Origin: PUPG01 sp041686485 | Lineage (GTDB): Bacteria > Bacteroidota > Bacteroidia > Bacteroidales > UBA7960 | Reading direction: 5' to 3' | NCBI GenBank assembly: GCA_041686485.1 | Contig: JAWLDT010000080.1 | Span: 1 to 10,279 of the forward strand | DNA length: 10,279 bases | Notes under the pieces: generated by a model | Database searches by the model: none | Told to the model about the DNA's origin: nothing | What the model saw: only the letters and a program-made list of their open reading frames with translations | Shown: positions 1 to 7,683 of the stretch, piece after piece | How positions within the stretch are numbered: the first letter of the stretch is position 1 | How the letters are laid out: each line of letters starts with the position of its first letter | Made by a program: the position numbers and the translations under genes

Positions 1-51
1 AAAGAAGCAGTGGTAGCCGCAGCACTTGGGCTGCGTACCCGTGCGCCCTGA
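1..51 (+). CDS. 3' end of an unidentified gene (partial)
   Basis: Frame 1 is open from the window edge to a TGA at 49-51 and gives 16 residues, KEAVVAAALGLRTRAP. The other two + strand frames also give short open stretches (stops at 14-16 and 75-77), so frame 1 is the likeliest choice but not proven. In many Bacteroidetes the gene before truB encodes undecaprenyl-diphosphatase (uppP), but this basic, non-membrane tail does not let me recognise it. The 61 bp gap to truB has no clear promoter or terminator, so the two genes may be cotranscribed. Confidence 0.35.
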   Translation, partial: KEAVVAAALGLRTRAP

Positions 52-112
52 GGGGCAGCTTAAATACAACCACATAAGTCTAGATAACAGATAGTTACAA
101 AATTATAAACAA

Positions 113-808
113 ATGAAAGAAGATCTGCTGGCAGGGAAAGTTTTGCTGGTTGATAAGCCTTATGGCTGGACATCTTTTGATGTGGTCAATAAAATCAAGG
201 CCGTATTGCGCCATGAGGCCGGCATCAAAAAGATCAAGATCGGGCATGCCGGCACCCTGGATCCTCTTGCCACCGGCCTGTTGATCATTTGTACCGGCAA
301 AGCCACAAAAGCAATTGACCAATACCAGGCCCAAAGCAAAACTTATACCGGAAGCTTTTACCTGGGGCAGACAACCCCTTCTTTTGACCTCGAGACCGAA
401 CCCGAAAACAGACAACCCATTACACATATCACCGAAGAAGATCTGCACCAGGCCGCATCACAATTGACCGGCCCCATAGACCAACTGCCCCCCATATATT
501 CGGCAAAGAAGATCAATGGTGAACGCGCCTACTCCTTTGCCAGAAAGGGAGCCCACACTGACATGAAAACCAAACGGGTAATAATACACACTTTTGATAT
601 CACCGACATTGATTGGCCGGTTGTGGACTTCAGGGTAAGCTGCAGCAAGGGTACCTATATTCGTTCGCTGGCAAAGGATTTTGGCGAGCTGCTGGGCTGC
701 GGTGCATACCTGCGTTCACTCAGACGAACCCATATCGGAGATTTTTCGGTCGATGACGCCTGGCAGATTCAGGAACTGGCCGATCACATCCGGGAAACAA
801 CCAGATAA
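113..808 (+). CDS. truB: tRNA pseudouridine-55 synthase TruB
   Basis: TruB isomerises U55 to pseudouridine in the T-psi-C loop of tRNAs, in the cytoplasm. The protein has 231 residues. The family signature GHAGTLDPLATG lies at residues 44-55, with catalytic Asp50. The other TruB blocks are also present: the N-terminal DKPYGWTSFDVV (14-25), YSAKKINGERAY (129-140), which supplies the Tyr and Lys lining the active site, and SKGTYIRSLA (178-187). It is shorter than the E. coli enzyme (314 residues) because there is almost nothing after the catalytic domain, so a C-terminal PUA domain is absent; short forms are usual in Bacteroidetes. The start follows an A-rich leader without a Shine-Dalgarno sequence. 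It precedes queA, the common Bacteroidetes order, but queA has its own promoter. The family assignment is essentially certain. Confidence 0.97.
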   Translation: MKEDLLAGKVLLVDKPYGWTSFDVVNKIKAVLRHEAGIKKIKIGHAGTLDPLATGLLIICTGKATKAIDQYQAQSKTYTGSFYLGQTTPSFDLETEPENRQPITHITEEDLHQAASQLTGPIDQLPPIYSAKKINGERAYSFARKGAHTDMKTKRVIIHTFDITDIDWPVVDFRVSCSKGTYIRSLAKDFGELLGCGAYLRSLRRTHIGDFSVDDAWQIQELADHIRETTR

Positions 809-859
809 AAGTTCAATGATCCGGAAGCCGGTTACAATGCATTATTTTACAGAAAACTA

Positions 860-890
860 TTGACTTAGCCTCTTCATTGTATTATCTTTG
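860..890 (+). promoter_or_regulatory. Bacteroidetes-type promoter for queA-ispD
   Basis: A perfect -7 box TATCTTTG (TAnnTTTG) lies at 883-890 and a TTGAC -33 element at 860-864, with 20 nt between the TTG and the TA. This is the spacing known for the Bacteroidetes primary sigma factor. Transcription should begin near 895, giving a leader of about 54 nt before queA. It is the best two-box promoter in the window. Confidence 0.7.
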
Positions 891-948
891 CATCCCTTCT
901 GTGGATAGAAGTATAAAAGTACTTAAATTCATTCCTAATATTTATTTC

Positions 949-2001
949 ATGAAATTATCACAGTTTAAATTTAACCTGCCTGTAGATTTAATTGCCGAAA
1001 GACCACCATATAACCGTGATGAATCGCGCCTGATGGTTGTGCATAAAAAATCCGGTGACATTGAACATAAGAAGTTTAAAGACATCATTGATTATTTTGA
1101 TGACGGGGATGTGATGGTTGTGAACAACACCAAGGTATTTCCGGCCCGTTTATACGGCACCAAAGAAAAAACAGGTGCACGCATAGAAGTTTTTTTGTTA
1201 CGGGAGTTGAACAGGGAGACTCGCCTGTGGGATGTGCTGGTTGATCCGGCAAGGAAGATCAGGATAGGTAATAAATTATATTTCGGGGAAGACGATAACC
1301 TGGTGGCTGAAGTTATTGACAACACCACCTCCAGGGGGCGCACCCTCCGTTTTCTGTTTGACGGCACCTATGATGAGTTCAAGAAAACCATAGAGTCACT
1401 GGGTGAGACGCCATTGCCCAAACAAATCAAACGGCCGGTTGAAAAGGAGGACAGGGATCGTTACCAGACTGTTTTTGCGAAACGGGAAGGTGCCGTAGCT
1501 GCACCAACGGCAGGTATGCACTTTAGCCGTGAACTGGTAAAGCGTTTGGAACTCAAAGGTGTTAACTTTGCGGAAGTCACCCTGCATGCAGGCCTTGGAA
1601 ACTTCCGGAATGTAGACGTGGAAGATCTCAGCAAACACAAAATGGACAGTGAACAGTATTTTGTTTATGAAAAAACCGCTGAGATAGTTAATAAGGCCAA
1701 AGAGAAGAATAAAAAGATTTGTGGTGTGGGTACAACCACCATGCGTGCCATGGAATCAACCGTTTCTATTGATGGTTACCTGAAACCGTATGAGGGCTGG
1801 ACAAACAAGTTCATCTATCCACCCTATGAGTTCAAAGTGGGTAATGCCATGGTCTCCAACTTCCACCTGCCGCAATCCACGTTGATGATGATGGTTTCTG
1901 CCTTCGCCGGATTTGACCTGCTAATGAAGGCGTATAAAGTCGCCATTGAAGAAAAGTATAAGTTTTTCACTTATGGCGATGCCATGCTGATCCTGGATTA
2001 A
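949..2001 (+). CDS. queA: S-adenosylmethionine:tRNA ribosyltransferase-isomerase QueA
   Basis: QueA transfers and rearranges the ribosyl part of S-adenosylmethionine onto 7-aminomethyl-7-deazaguanine at tRNA position 34, making epoxyqueuosine, the penultimate step of queuosine synthesis. With the chosen start the protein has 350 residues, close to the E. coli enzyme (356). Family blocks seen are the N-terminal SQFKFNLPVDLIAERP, AAPTAGMHFS (184-193), LHAGLGNF (212-219), GVGTTTMRAMES (259-270) and, near the end, SNFHLPQSTL and YGDAM. The frame stays open upstream to an ATG at 877. That codon lies inside the predicted promoter and would add 24 residues without family character, so the ATG at 949, which begins MKLSQFKF, is preferred. 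ispD starts 11 bp after the stop, so the two are very probably cotranscribed. Confidence 0.97.
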   Translation: MKLSQFKFNLPVDLIAERPPYNRDESRLMVVHKKSGDIEHKKFKDIIDYFDDGDVMVVNNTKVFPARLYGTKEKTGARIEVFLLRELNRETRLWDVLVDPARKIRIGNKLYFGEDDNLVAEVIDNTTSRGRTLRFLFDGTYDEFKKTIESLGETPLPKQIKRPVEKEDRDRYQTVFAKREGAVAAPTAGMHFSRELVKRLELKGVNFAEVTLHAGLGNFRNVDVEDLSKHKMDSEQYFVYEKTAEIVNKAKEKNKKICGVGTTTMRAMESTVSIDGYLKPYEGWTNKFIYPPYEFKVGNAMVSNFHLPQSTLMMMVSAFAGFDLLMKAYKVAIEEKYKFFTYGDAMLILD

Positions 2002-2012
2002 ACCCTCCGAAC

Positions 2013-2678
2013 ATGCAAGAATATGTTTTGATTACGGCCGGCGGAACAGGCAACCGTTTGGGTGCAGACCTGCCCAAACAGTTTCTGAACCTGAAAGGCC
2101 GCCCTGTGTTGATGCATGTTTTTGACGCTTTCATCACATTCAGTGAAGATCTACGCTTTGTGTTGGTCTTGCCTGATGCCTATCACGACAACTGGAAGAA
2201 GCTTTGTGAAGAGCATGAGCTAACCCTGCCCCATCAGGTTGTTAGCGGCGGGCCTACCCGTTTCCACTCAGTGAAATCCGGATTACGTCACATCCCTGAT
2301 GAAAGTCTGGTAGCCATTCATGACGGCGTGAGGCCCTTGGTGTCAACCGACACAATAGCCCGCGGGTTTCATTATGCCGGGAAGTTCGGAAACGCCATTC
2401 CTGTCATCGAGACAAGGGAAGCCATGCGTATGTTAAACGGAGCAACAAGCAGCCCCTTACCGGCCGGACGTATCAGAACGGTTCAAACACCCCAGTGTTT
2501 TAAAGCCTCCCTGATAAAAAAAGCGTATCAGCAAAATTATCATGAAAACTTTACAGATGATGCGTCGGTACTTGAATCGGAAGGCGAAAGATTATTTCTG
2601 ATTGACGGCAATCCGGAGAACATCAAGATCACCATTCCTGCTGACCTGGTTATGGCCGGGGCTCTCCTTTCAGCGTAG
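2013..2678 (+). CDS. ispD: 2-C-methyl-D-erythritol 4-phosphate cytidylyltransferase IspD
   Basis: IspD joins CTP and methylerythritol 4-phosphate to give CDP-methylerythritol in the non-mevalonate isoprenoid pathway. The 221-residue protein is of normal family length. It has the nucleotide-binding loop AGGTGNRLGADLPKQF (9-24), with the catalytic Arg15 and Lys22 expected from E. coli IspD. It also has HDGVRP (103-108), the substrate-site block VQTPQCFK, the DDASVLE segment and the closing NIKITIPADL. The related ribitol-5-phosphate cytidylyltransferases (TarI type) share this fold, but the position directly after queA is typical of Bacteroidetes ispD and there is no teichoic acid context. Its last 29 bp overlap the 3' end of convergent miaB. 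Confidence 0.93.
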   Translation: MQEYVLITAGGTGNRLGADLPKQFLNLKGRPVLMHVFDAFITFSEDLRFVLVLPDAYHDNWKKLCEEHELTLPHQVVSGGPTRFHSVKSGLRHIPDESLVAIHDGVRPLVSTDTIARGFHYAGKFGNAIPVIETREAMRMLNGATSSPLPAGRIRTVQTPQCFKASLIKKAYQQNYHENFTDDASVLESEGERLFLIDGNPENIKITIPADLVMAGALLSA

Positions 2679-3990
2679 CGGAACTGCAGCCGGTGATTTC
2701 TACCCAAACATAGTCGCCTGGCCGGTAGGACATACCCGGGAACACCGCCACCTTGTTTTTTGTCGTACGACCCATCAATTGTTCCCGGGAACGCTTTGAT
2801 GTTCCCTCTACCAATACTTTTTGCGTACTGCCGATCTCTTTCTGGTTGCTTTTATAGGAAAGTGCCTGTTGCTTTTCGATGATCTCATTCAATCGTCGGG
2901 TTTTGACTTCATCGGGTACGTCATCTTCGAGTGAGTTAGCAGCCGGGGTGTCGGGGCGTTCAGAATATTTAAACATAAAAGCAAAGTCGAAGCCCACCTC
3001 CTCCATCAGGCTGAGTGTTTCCTGATGTTCGTCTTCTGTTTCGCCACAGAAACCGGCAATGATATCCGTGGTAATGGCCAGGCCGGGAATGAGCTGTTTC
3101 GCTTCTTTCACTTTTTCAAGATACGCTTCCCGGGTATACTTCCGGTTCATCCGTTTTAGCACTGCGCTGCTTCCCGACTGGACAGGCAGGTGAAGCGCAT
3201 TGCAGATGTTGGGAGTAGCAGCAATGCGGCATAAGAGCATTGTGGATATGTCTTTGGGGTGCGATGTGGCAAAACGGATGCGCATATCCGCATCAACAGC
3301 AGCCACCCTGCCAAGAAGTATACTAAAATCGATGGTCTCATTTGTGTGAGGGTCTGTCCACAAATAAGAGTTGACATTCTGACCCAGAAGGGTCACCTCA
3401 CGATAGCCCGCTTCGGATAAGTGCTTCATTTCCGAAAGGATACTTTCCGGGCTCCGGCTTCGTTCTTTACCGCGTGTGTAAGGCACCACACAATAAGCGC
3501 AATAATTCTGACATCCCCGCATAATGGATATAAAGGCAGAAACACCATTGTCGGCATATCGCACCGGACTGATGTCGGCATAAGTTTCTTCTGTCGAGAG
3601 CAACACATTAATGGCTTTCTGACCGGACCCGGCTCCGGACAGCAGCTTTGGCAGGTCTCTGTAGGCATCAGGGCCGGCAACCAGGTCTACACGCATGCCA
3701 TACGTTTCTTCTTCCAGGAGTGCGGTTTTAAGACGCTCGGCCATGCAACCAAGCACCCCAATCAACAGGCCGGGCTTTTTTTTGCGCAGATGCTGCAACT
3801 CACGCAGACGATTTATGACTCGTTTCTCAGCATGATCCCTTATAGAACAGGTATTCAAAAAAATGACATCCGCATCACGCGCTTCCGGCGTAAATTCAAA
3901 CGCCTGGCCTGACATCACCGATGCCACAATTTCACTGTCAGAAAAATTCATCTGACAACCATAGGTTTCTATGTATAACTTCTTATTCAC
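2650..3990 (-). CDS. miaB: tRNA-2-methylthio-N6-dimethylallyladenosine synthase MiaB (GTG start)
   Basis: MiaB is a radical-SAM iron-sulfur enzyme that adds the methylthio group to isopentenyl-adenosine 37 in the tRNA anticodon loop. Its 446 residues show the three-part family layout. The N-terminal methylthiotransferase domain has cluster cysteines Cys12 (YGCQMN), Cys48 (NTCSIR) and Cys82 (GCMAER). The radical-SAM core has Cys160, Cys164 and Cys167 in RGCQNYCAYCVVPYTRG. A TRAM RNA-binding domain spans about 381-445. The YGCQMN and VVPYTRGKERSR blocks favour MiaB over RimO or MtaB. The start codon is GTG (CAC at 3988-3990 on the + strand). No upstream ATG exists before an in-frame stop four codons back, and the next ATG, Met14, would remove Cys12. 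It is convergent with ispD and divergent from topA. Confidence 0.96.
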   Translation of the reverse strand: MNKKLYIETYGCQMNFSDSEIVASVMSGQAFEFTPEARDADVIFLNTCSIRDHAEKRVINRLRELQHLRKKKPGLLIGVLGCMAERLKTALLEEETYGMRVDLVAGPDAYRDLPKLLSGAGSGQKAINVLLSTEETYADISPVRYADNGVSAFISIMRGCQNYCAYCVVPYTRGKERSRSPESILSEMKHLSEAGYREVTLLGQNVNSYLWTDPHTNETIDFSILLGRVAAVDADMRIRFATSHPKDISTMLLCRIAATPNICNALHLPVQSGSSAVLKRMNRKYTREAYLEKVKEAKQLIPGLAITTDIIAGFCGETEDEHQETLSLMEEVGFDFAFMFKYSERPDTPAANSLEDDVPDEVKTRRLNEIIEKQQALSYKSNQKEIGSTQKVLVEGTSKRSREQLMGRTTKNKVAVFPGMSYRPGDYVWVEITGCSSATLKGEPRP

Positions 3991-4035
3991 AGTACAAGCT
4001 TATTTTGAACCCCCGCTTACCGCAGACTAAACCTG

Positions 4036-4043
4036 CAAAAATA
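4036..4043 (-). promoter_or_regulatory. Putative -7 box for miaB
   Basis: On the - strand this reads TATTTTTG, an exact TAnnTTTG match 46 bp before the miaB start codon, predicting a leader of about 40 nt. No TTG is found at the expected -33 position (about 4063-4066), so support rests on one box and on its position. Confidence 0.4.
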
Positions 4044-4062
4044 CAGAAAATTGAGTGGCCTG

Positions 4063-4086
4063 CATGAAAGGATAACCGTTTTCATG
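4063..4086. promoter_or_regulatory. Inverted repeat CATGAAA-N10-TTTCATG between miaB and topA
   Basis: CATGAAA at 4063-4069 is mirrored exactly by TTTCATG at 4080-4086. The dyad covers the places where the -33 elements of both divergent promoters should be (about 4063-4066 for miaB and 4074-4077 for topA). It could be a shared operator or a chance dyad in AT-rich DNA. No T-run follows, so it is not a terminator. Confidence 0.25.
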
Positions 4087-4096
4087 AATTATTTAT

Positions 4097-4104
4097 TACT
4101 TTTG
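4097..4104 (+). promoter_or_regulatory. Putative -7 box for topA
   Basis: TACTTTTG matches TAnnTTTG exactly and ends 20 bp before the topA ATG, predicting a very short leader. No TTG lies 19-21 nt upstream, so the -33 part is weak. A run of nine A (4112-4120) sits between box and start codon; A-rich leaders favour initiation in Bacteroidetes, which mostly do not rely on Shine-Dalgarno pairing. Confidence 0.45.
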
Positions 4105-4124
4105 CCCTCTCAAAAAAAAAGCAT

Positions 4125-6467
4125 ATGGCAAAAAACCTGGTTATCGTCGAGTCCCCGGCAAAAGCCAAGACAATCGAGGGTTTTCTTGGAAAGGAATATA
4201 CCGTAAGGTCCAGTTTCGGACACGTACGTGATCTTCCATCCAATACAGTTGGTGTTGAGATTGAGAATGATTTCGCACCCGTTTATGAGATCCCTAAGGA
4301 CAAGAAAACTGTTGTCAGAGATTTAAAGAAGGAGGCCGGGGAAGCGGATACGGTATGGCTTGCTACGGATGAAGACCGCGAGGGGGAGGCCATATCATGG
4401 CATCTGGCAGAGAGTCTGAAGCTTAAAGAGGGTGATTATAAGCGCATTGTTTTTCATGAGATCACCAGGAAAGCCATCACAAATGCCATTGAAGCCCCGC
4501 GGGATATTGACCGCTATCTGGTGAGTGCCCAGCAGGCCAGGCGGGTACTTGACAGGCTTGTGGGATTTGAGTTATCTCCCCTCTTGTGGAAAAAAGTGAA
4601 ACCTTCCCTGTCGGCCGGGCGTGTTCAGTCGGTTGCGGTTCGGTTGATCGTGGAGCGTGAGAAGGAAATTCAGGCATTTAAGCCGAAAGGCAGCTACCGG
4701 GTAATCGCGGTTTTTGATGTCGAACATAAAGGCAAAACGGTTCAGCTCAAAGCGGAGCTTCCACATCGCCTGAAAACCAAGGAAGAAGCCAGGGCGCTTT
4801 TGGAGAAATGCAAAGGCGCTACGTTTTCGGTGAAGGAGATCGAAACCAAGCCGGCCAAAAAATCACCGGCACCACCTTTCACCACCTCTACACTACAACA
4901 GGAAGCCAGCCGCAAACTGGGCTTCTCAGTGTCGCGTACCATGGTGTTGGCCCAAAAACTGTATGAGTCAGGTAAAATTACATACATGCGTACCGACTCG
5001 GTAACCCTCTCAGGGGCTGCCATGGCCATGGCCAAAGAAGAAATTGAAAAGAACTATGGCGAGGCGTTTGTCAAGCTTCGCAAATATGCAACCAAAAGCA
5101 AGGGAGCGCAGGAGGCACATGAAGCCATTCGCCCTACCTACATGAACGTTCACAAGGCCGGAGGGGATGCCGGCGAACAAAAGCTGTATGACCTGATCTG
5201 GAAAAGAACAATCGCATCCCAGATGAGTGATGCCATCCTTGAAAAAACAAATGTCACCATTGGCATCTCCAATGCCGACGAACATTTTACAGCCACCGGG
5301 GAGGTCGTCAAGTTTGAAGGGTTTTTAAAGGTGTATCTGGAATCAACCGATGAAGAGGAAGAAGATGCCAAAGAAGGCATTCTGCCACCGCTTCAAAAGA
5401 ATCAGCAACTAGACCTGGATGAGATAACCGCGCTTGAACGTTTTACAAAGCACCCGCCACGTTACACAGAGGCCAGCCTGGTAAAAAAGCTGGAAGAACA
5501 AGGCATCGGACGGCCATCTACTTACGCCCCCACCATCAGTACGATACAGAAACGGGCCTATATCACCAAAGAGAACCGGGATGGCTTTCAGAGGGCTTTC
5601 AATGTTTTATCGCTGAAGGATAATGCCATTTCAGATGAACAAAAACAAGAAACGACCGGCGCCGAAAAAAACAAGCTGTTCCCGACCGACATTGGTACTG
5701 TTGTGAACAACTTTTTGATGACCTATTTTCATGAGATCCTTGATTATAACTTTACGGCCCGGGTGGAACAGGAGTTTGATGAAGTGGCTGAAGGCAAGAA
5801 AGAGTGGACAAAAGTCATCCATGATTTTTATTGGCCCTTTCACAAACAGGTTGAAAACACCCTGGAGAAATCAGAAAAACATTCCGGGCAACGATTCCTG
5901 GGCAAAGATCCCAGGAGCGGACGCAATGTATATGCACGCATAGGCCGGTATGGATCAATGGTTCAGATCGGCGACGCAGATGAAGAAGAAAAACCCCGTT
6001 TTGCCGGCTTAAGGGAGAACCAAAGCCTTGATAATGTTCAGCTTGAAGATGCACTGGAGCTTTTCAGGCTGCCCAGAACCGTTGGCGAATATGAGGATAA
6101 AGAGATGGTGGCAGCCATTGGCCGTTTTGGCCCTTACATACGTCACGACGGTAAATTTTATTCCATCCCGAAAGAAGAAGACCCATTAACCATTACGGCT
6201 GACAAAGCCATTGAGTTGATTGAGGCCAAAAGGGAAAGGGACCGGCAACGTACGCTGAAGACCTTCGAAGAAGAACCCGACATTCAAATCCTGAAAGGGC
6301 GCTGGGGACCCTATATCAAAGCCGGCAAGGAAAACTACAAGCTTCCGAAAGACAAGGCTCCGGAAGATTTTACCCTGGAAGAGGTAAAAAAAATCATTGC
6401 AGATGGAACTTCAACAAGAAAATCCCGTACAACAAAAAAGGCGAAAACACCCAAAAAAGGTAAGTAA
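4125..6467 (+). CDS. topA: DNA topoisomerase I (type IA) TopA
   Basis: TopA relaxes negative supercoils by cutting one strand through a 5'-phosphotyrosine link. The 780-residue protein opens with a Toprim domain: VIVESPAKAKTIEGFLG with metal-site Glu9, then the acidic triad Asp82, Asp84 and Glu86 in ATDEDREGEA. SAGRVQSVA (163-171) follows, then the catalytic Tyr287 in ITYMRTDS. The C-terminal part has Toprim C-repeat modules near residues 591, 653 and 720, recognisable by the IGRYGSMVQIG, IGRFGPYIRHDG and KGRWGPYIKAGK blocks. It ends in a Lys/Arg-rich tail (about 763-780) likely to contact DNA. The four-cysteine zinc fingers of E. coli TopA are absent; the single cysteine seen is not in such a motif. 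The next gene starts 20 bp after the stop, so cotranscription is likely. Confidence 0.97.
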   Translation: MAKNLVIVESPAKAKTIEGFLGKEYTVRSSFGHVRDLPSNTVGVEIENDFAPVYEIPKDKKTVVRDLKKEAGEADTVWLATDEDREGEAISWHLAESLKLKEGDYKRIVFHEITRKAITNAIEAPRDIDRYLVSAQQARRVLDRLVGFELSPLLWKKVKPSLSAGRVQSVAVRLIVEREKEIQAFKPKGSYRVIAVFDVEHKGKTVQLKAELPHRLKTKEEARALLEKCKGATFSVKEIETKPAKKSPAPPFTTSTLQQEASRKLGFSVSRTMVLAQKLYESGKITYMRTDSVTLSGAAMAMAKEEIEKNYGEAFVKLRKYATKSKGAQEAHEAIRPTYMNVHKAGGDAGEQKLYDLIWKRTIASQMSDAILEKTNVTIGISNADEHFTATGEVVKFEGFLKVYLESTDEEEEDAKEGILPPLQKNQQLDLDEITALERFTKHPPRYTEASLVKKLEEQGIGRPSTYAPTISTIQKRAYITKENRDGFQRAFNVLSLKDNAISDEQKQETTGAEKNKLFPTDIGTVVNNFLMTYFHEILDYNFTARVEQEFDEVAEGKKEWTKVIHDFYWPFHKQVENTLEKSEKHSGQRFLGKDPRSGRNVYARIGRYGSMVQIGDADEEEKPRFAGLRENQSLDNVQLEDALELFRLPRTVGEYEDKEMVAAIGRFGPYIRHDGKFYSIPKEEDPLTITADKAIELIEAKRERDRQRTLKTFEEEPDIQILKGRWGPYIKAGKENYKLPKDKAPEDFTLEEVKKIIADGTSTRKSRTTKKAKTPKKGK

Positions 6468-6487
6468 CGTGATTTTTTTGTATCGTA

Positions 6488-7675
6488 ATGGAAACTGCTG
6501 ATTTTTTTGAACCCATTAACCCTGATTGTTTTCCGGTTAAAGAAAGCCGGCATCCACTGATTCTTAGTCGTTTTGTCAAGGCCTACCGTCAGGGGGAAGC
6601 ATTTCCTTCGCTTGACGAGGTTGACATTGCCATCCTCGGGGTCAAAGAAGACCGAAACGCCCCTTCCAATGAAGGGTGTGCATTGGCCCCGGACTATGTC
6701 AGGAAGTATTTGTATCAATTGTTTCAGGGCCCTTTTAAAACCCGTATTGCCGACCTGGGCAATATTGCTGCCGGCGACAGTGTTAACGACACATATTTTG
6801 CCGTCAAAACGGTGATCGCACAATTACTGGAAAAAAACATCACACCTGTGATCATCGGGGGTGGTCAGGATATCACATATGCCAATTATACAGCCTATGA
6901 GTCCCTTGGCCAGATCATCAATGTGGCGGCTGTAGATGCACGGTTTGATATCGGACTTAAAAAAGAGGAACCCCTCCATCATCAGAACTACCTGAACACC
7001 ATCCTTACCCGTAAGCCGAACTACATGTTCAACTTCGCAAACATTGGCTATCAAGGGTATTTTGTGGATCAGGATGCCATTGAACTGATGGACAAGCTCT
7101 ATTTTGATATATATCGCCTGGGATGGGTAAGAAACAACATGGAAGAGGTTGAGCCTATCGTCAGGAATGCGGATTTAATGAGTTTTGATGTATCAGCCAT
7201 TCGTCAGTCAGATGCACCGGGAAATACCAATGCTTCACCAAACGGGTTTTATGGGGAGGAGGCCTGTCAGATAGTTCGTTACGCGGGGTTAAGTGACAAA
7301 TTGAGCTCCATTGGGTTTTATGAGCTAAACCCTGCTTTTGACATGGGAAATCAAACAGCCCACCTGGTCGCCCAAATGGTATGGTACTTCATTGATGGTT
7401 ATTATCATCGCAAGAACGATTACCCCGACAAACAGATCAAAGACTCATCGGCTTTCATTAAATATGTGGTTACCATCCGCGAGTTCCAGAACAAGATACA
7501 GTTCTACAAAAGCAAACGAAGTGACCGCTGGTGGATGGAAGTACCCTGTCCGCCCAGCCTGCAAAGGAAGTATGAGCGACAGTTTCTGGTACCCTGTTCG
7601 TATCATGATTACCAGGAAGCCTGCCGGAACGAGATCCCTGATAAATGGTGGCAGGTGTACCAAAAGTTTGTTTAA
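6488..7675 (+). CDS. Arginase/formimidoylglutamase-fold protein with degenerate metal site
   Basis: This 395-residue protein has the ureohydrolase (arginase, agmatinase, HutG) block order. GGGQDIT (124-130) stands where GGDHS is canonical, DARFD (150-154) where DAHxD is canonical, SFDVSAIRQSDAPG (232-245) where SxDxDxxDP is canonical, and FYELNP (277-282) matches the ExNP block. Of the six manganese-ligand positions, Asp150, Asp154 and Asp234 are kept, while His becomes Gln127, His becomes Arg152 and Asp becomes Ser236. Glu279, aligned with the guanidinium-binding Glu of arginase, is kept. After about residue 315 comes an aromatic tail with Trp pairs at 348-349 and 387-388 and cysteines at 354, 370 and 379. 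No signal peptide or membrane segment is seen, so it is probably cytoplasmic. Such proteins are often labelled formimidoylglutamase, but this metal site argues against ordinary hydrolase activity. The true role is unknown. It lies 20 bp after topA and just before the type IX secretion genes. Confidence 0.85.
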   Translation: METADFFEPINPDCFPVKESRHPLILSRFVKAYRQGEAFPSLDEVDIAILGVKEDRNAPSNEGCALAPDYVRKYLYQLFQGPFKTRIADLGNIAAGDSVNDTYFAVKTVIAQLLEKNITPVIIGGGQDITYANYTAYESLGQIINVAAVDARFDIGLKKEEPLHHQNYLNTILTRKPNYMFNFANIGYQGYFVDQDAIELMDKLYFDIYRLGWVRNNMEEVEPIVRNADLMSFDVSAIRQSDAPGNTNASPNGFYGEEACQIVRYAGLSDKLSSIGFYELNPAFDMGNQTAHLVAQMVWYFIDGYYHRKNDYPDKQIKDSSAFIKYVVTIREFQNKIQFYKSKRSDRWWMEVPCPPSLQRKYERQFLVPCSYHDYQEACRNEIPDKWWQVYQKFV

Positions 7676-7683
7676 ACCTCCTG

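Noticed and set aside
95..448. 117-codon open frame on the - strand
   Set aside because: It is antisense to truB, whose catalytic motifs are clear; the translated sequence shows no recognisable family.
877..948. 24-codon N-terminal extension of queA from an upstream ATG at 877
   Set aside because: It overlaps the predicted promoter (-7 box at 883-890) and adds residues with no QueA character; the ATG at 949 gives the normal family start.
3421..3912. 163-codon open frame on the + strand
   Set aside because: It lies wholly opposite miaB and its cysteine-rich conserved region; no family features are visible.
4112..4120. Run of nine A before topA as a slippage site
   Set aside because: It is outside the coding region, so slippage would not change the protein; an A-rich leader is normal for Bacteroidetes translation starts.
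5019..5033. GCCATGGCCATGGCC tandem repeat
   Set aside because: It is inside topA and simply encodes alternating Ala-Met; only two and a half units, no sign of a functional repeat.
6430..6458. A-runs in the lysine-rich end of topA as a programmed frameshift
   Set aside because: The zero frame ends naturally in a basic tail typical of TopA; nothing suggests a conserved longer product in another frame.
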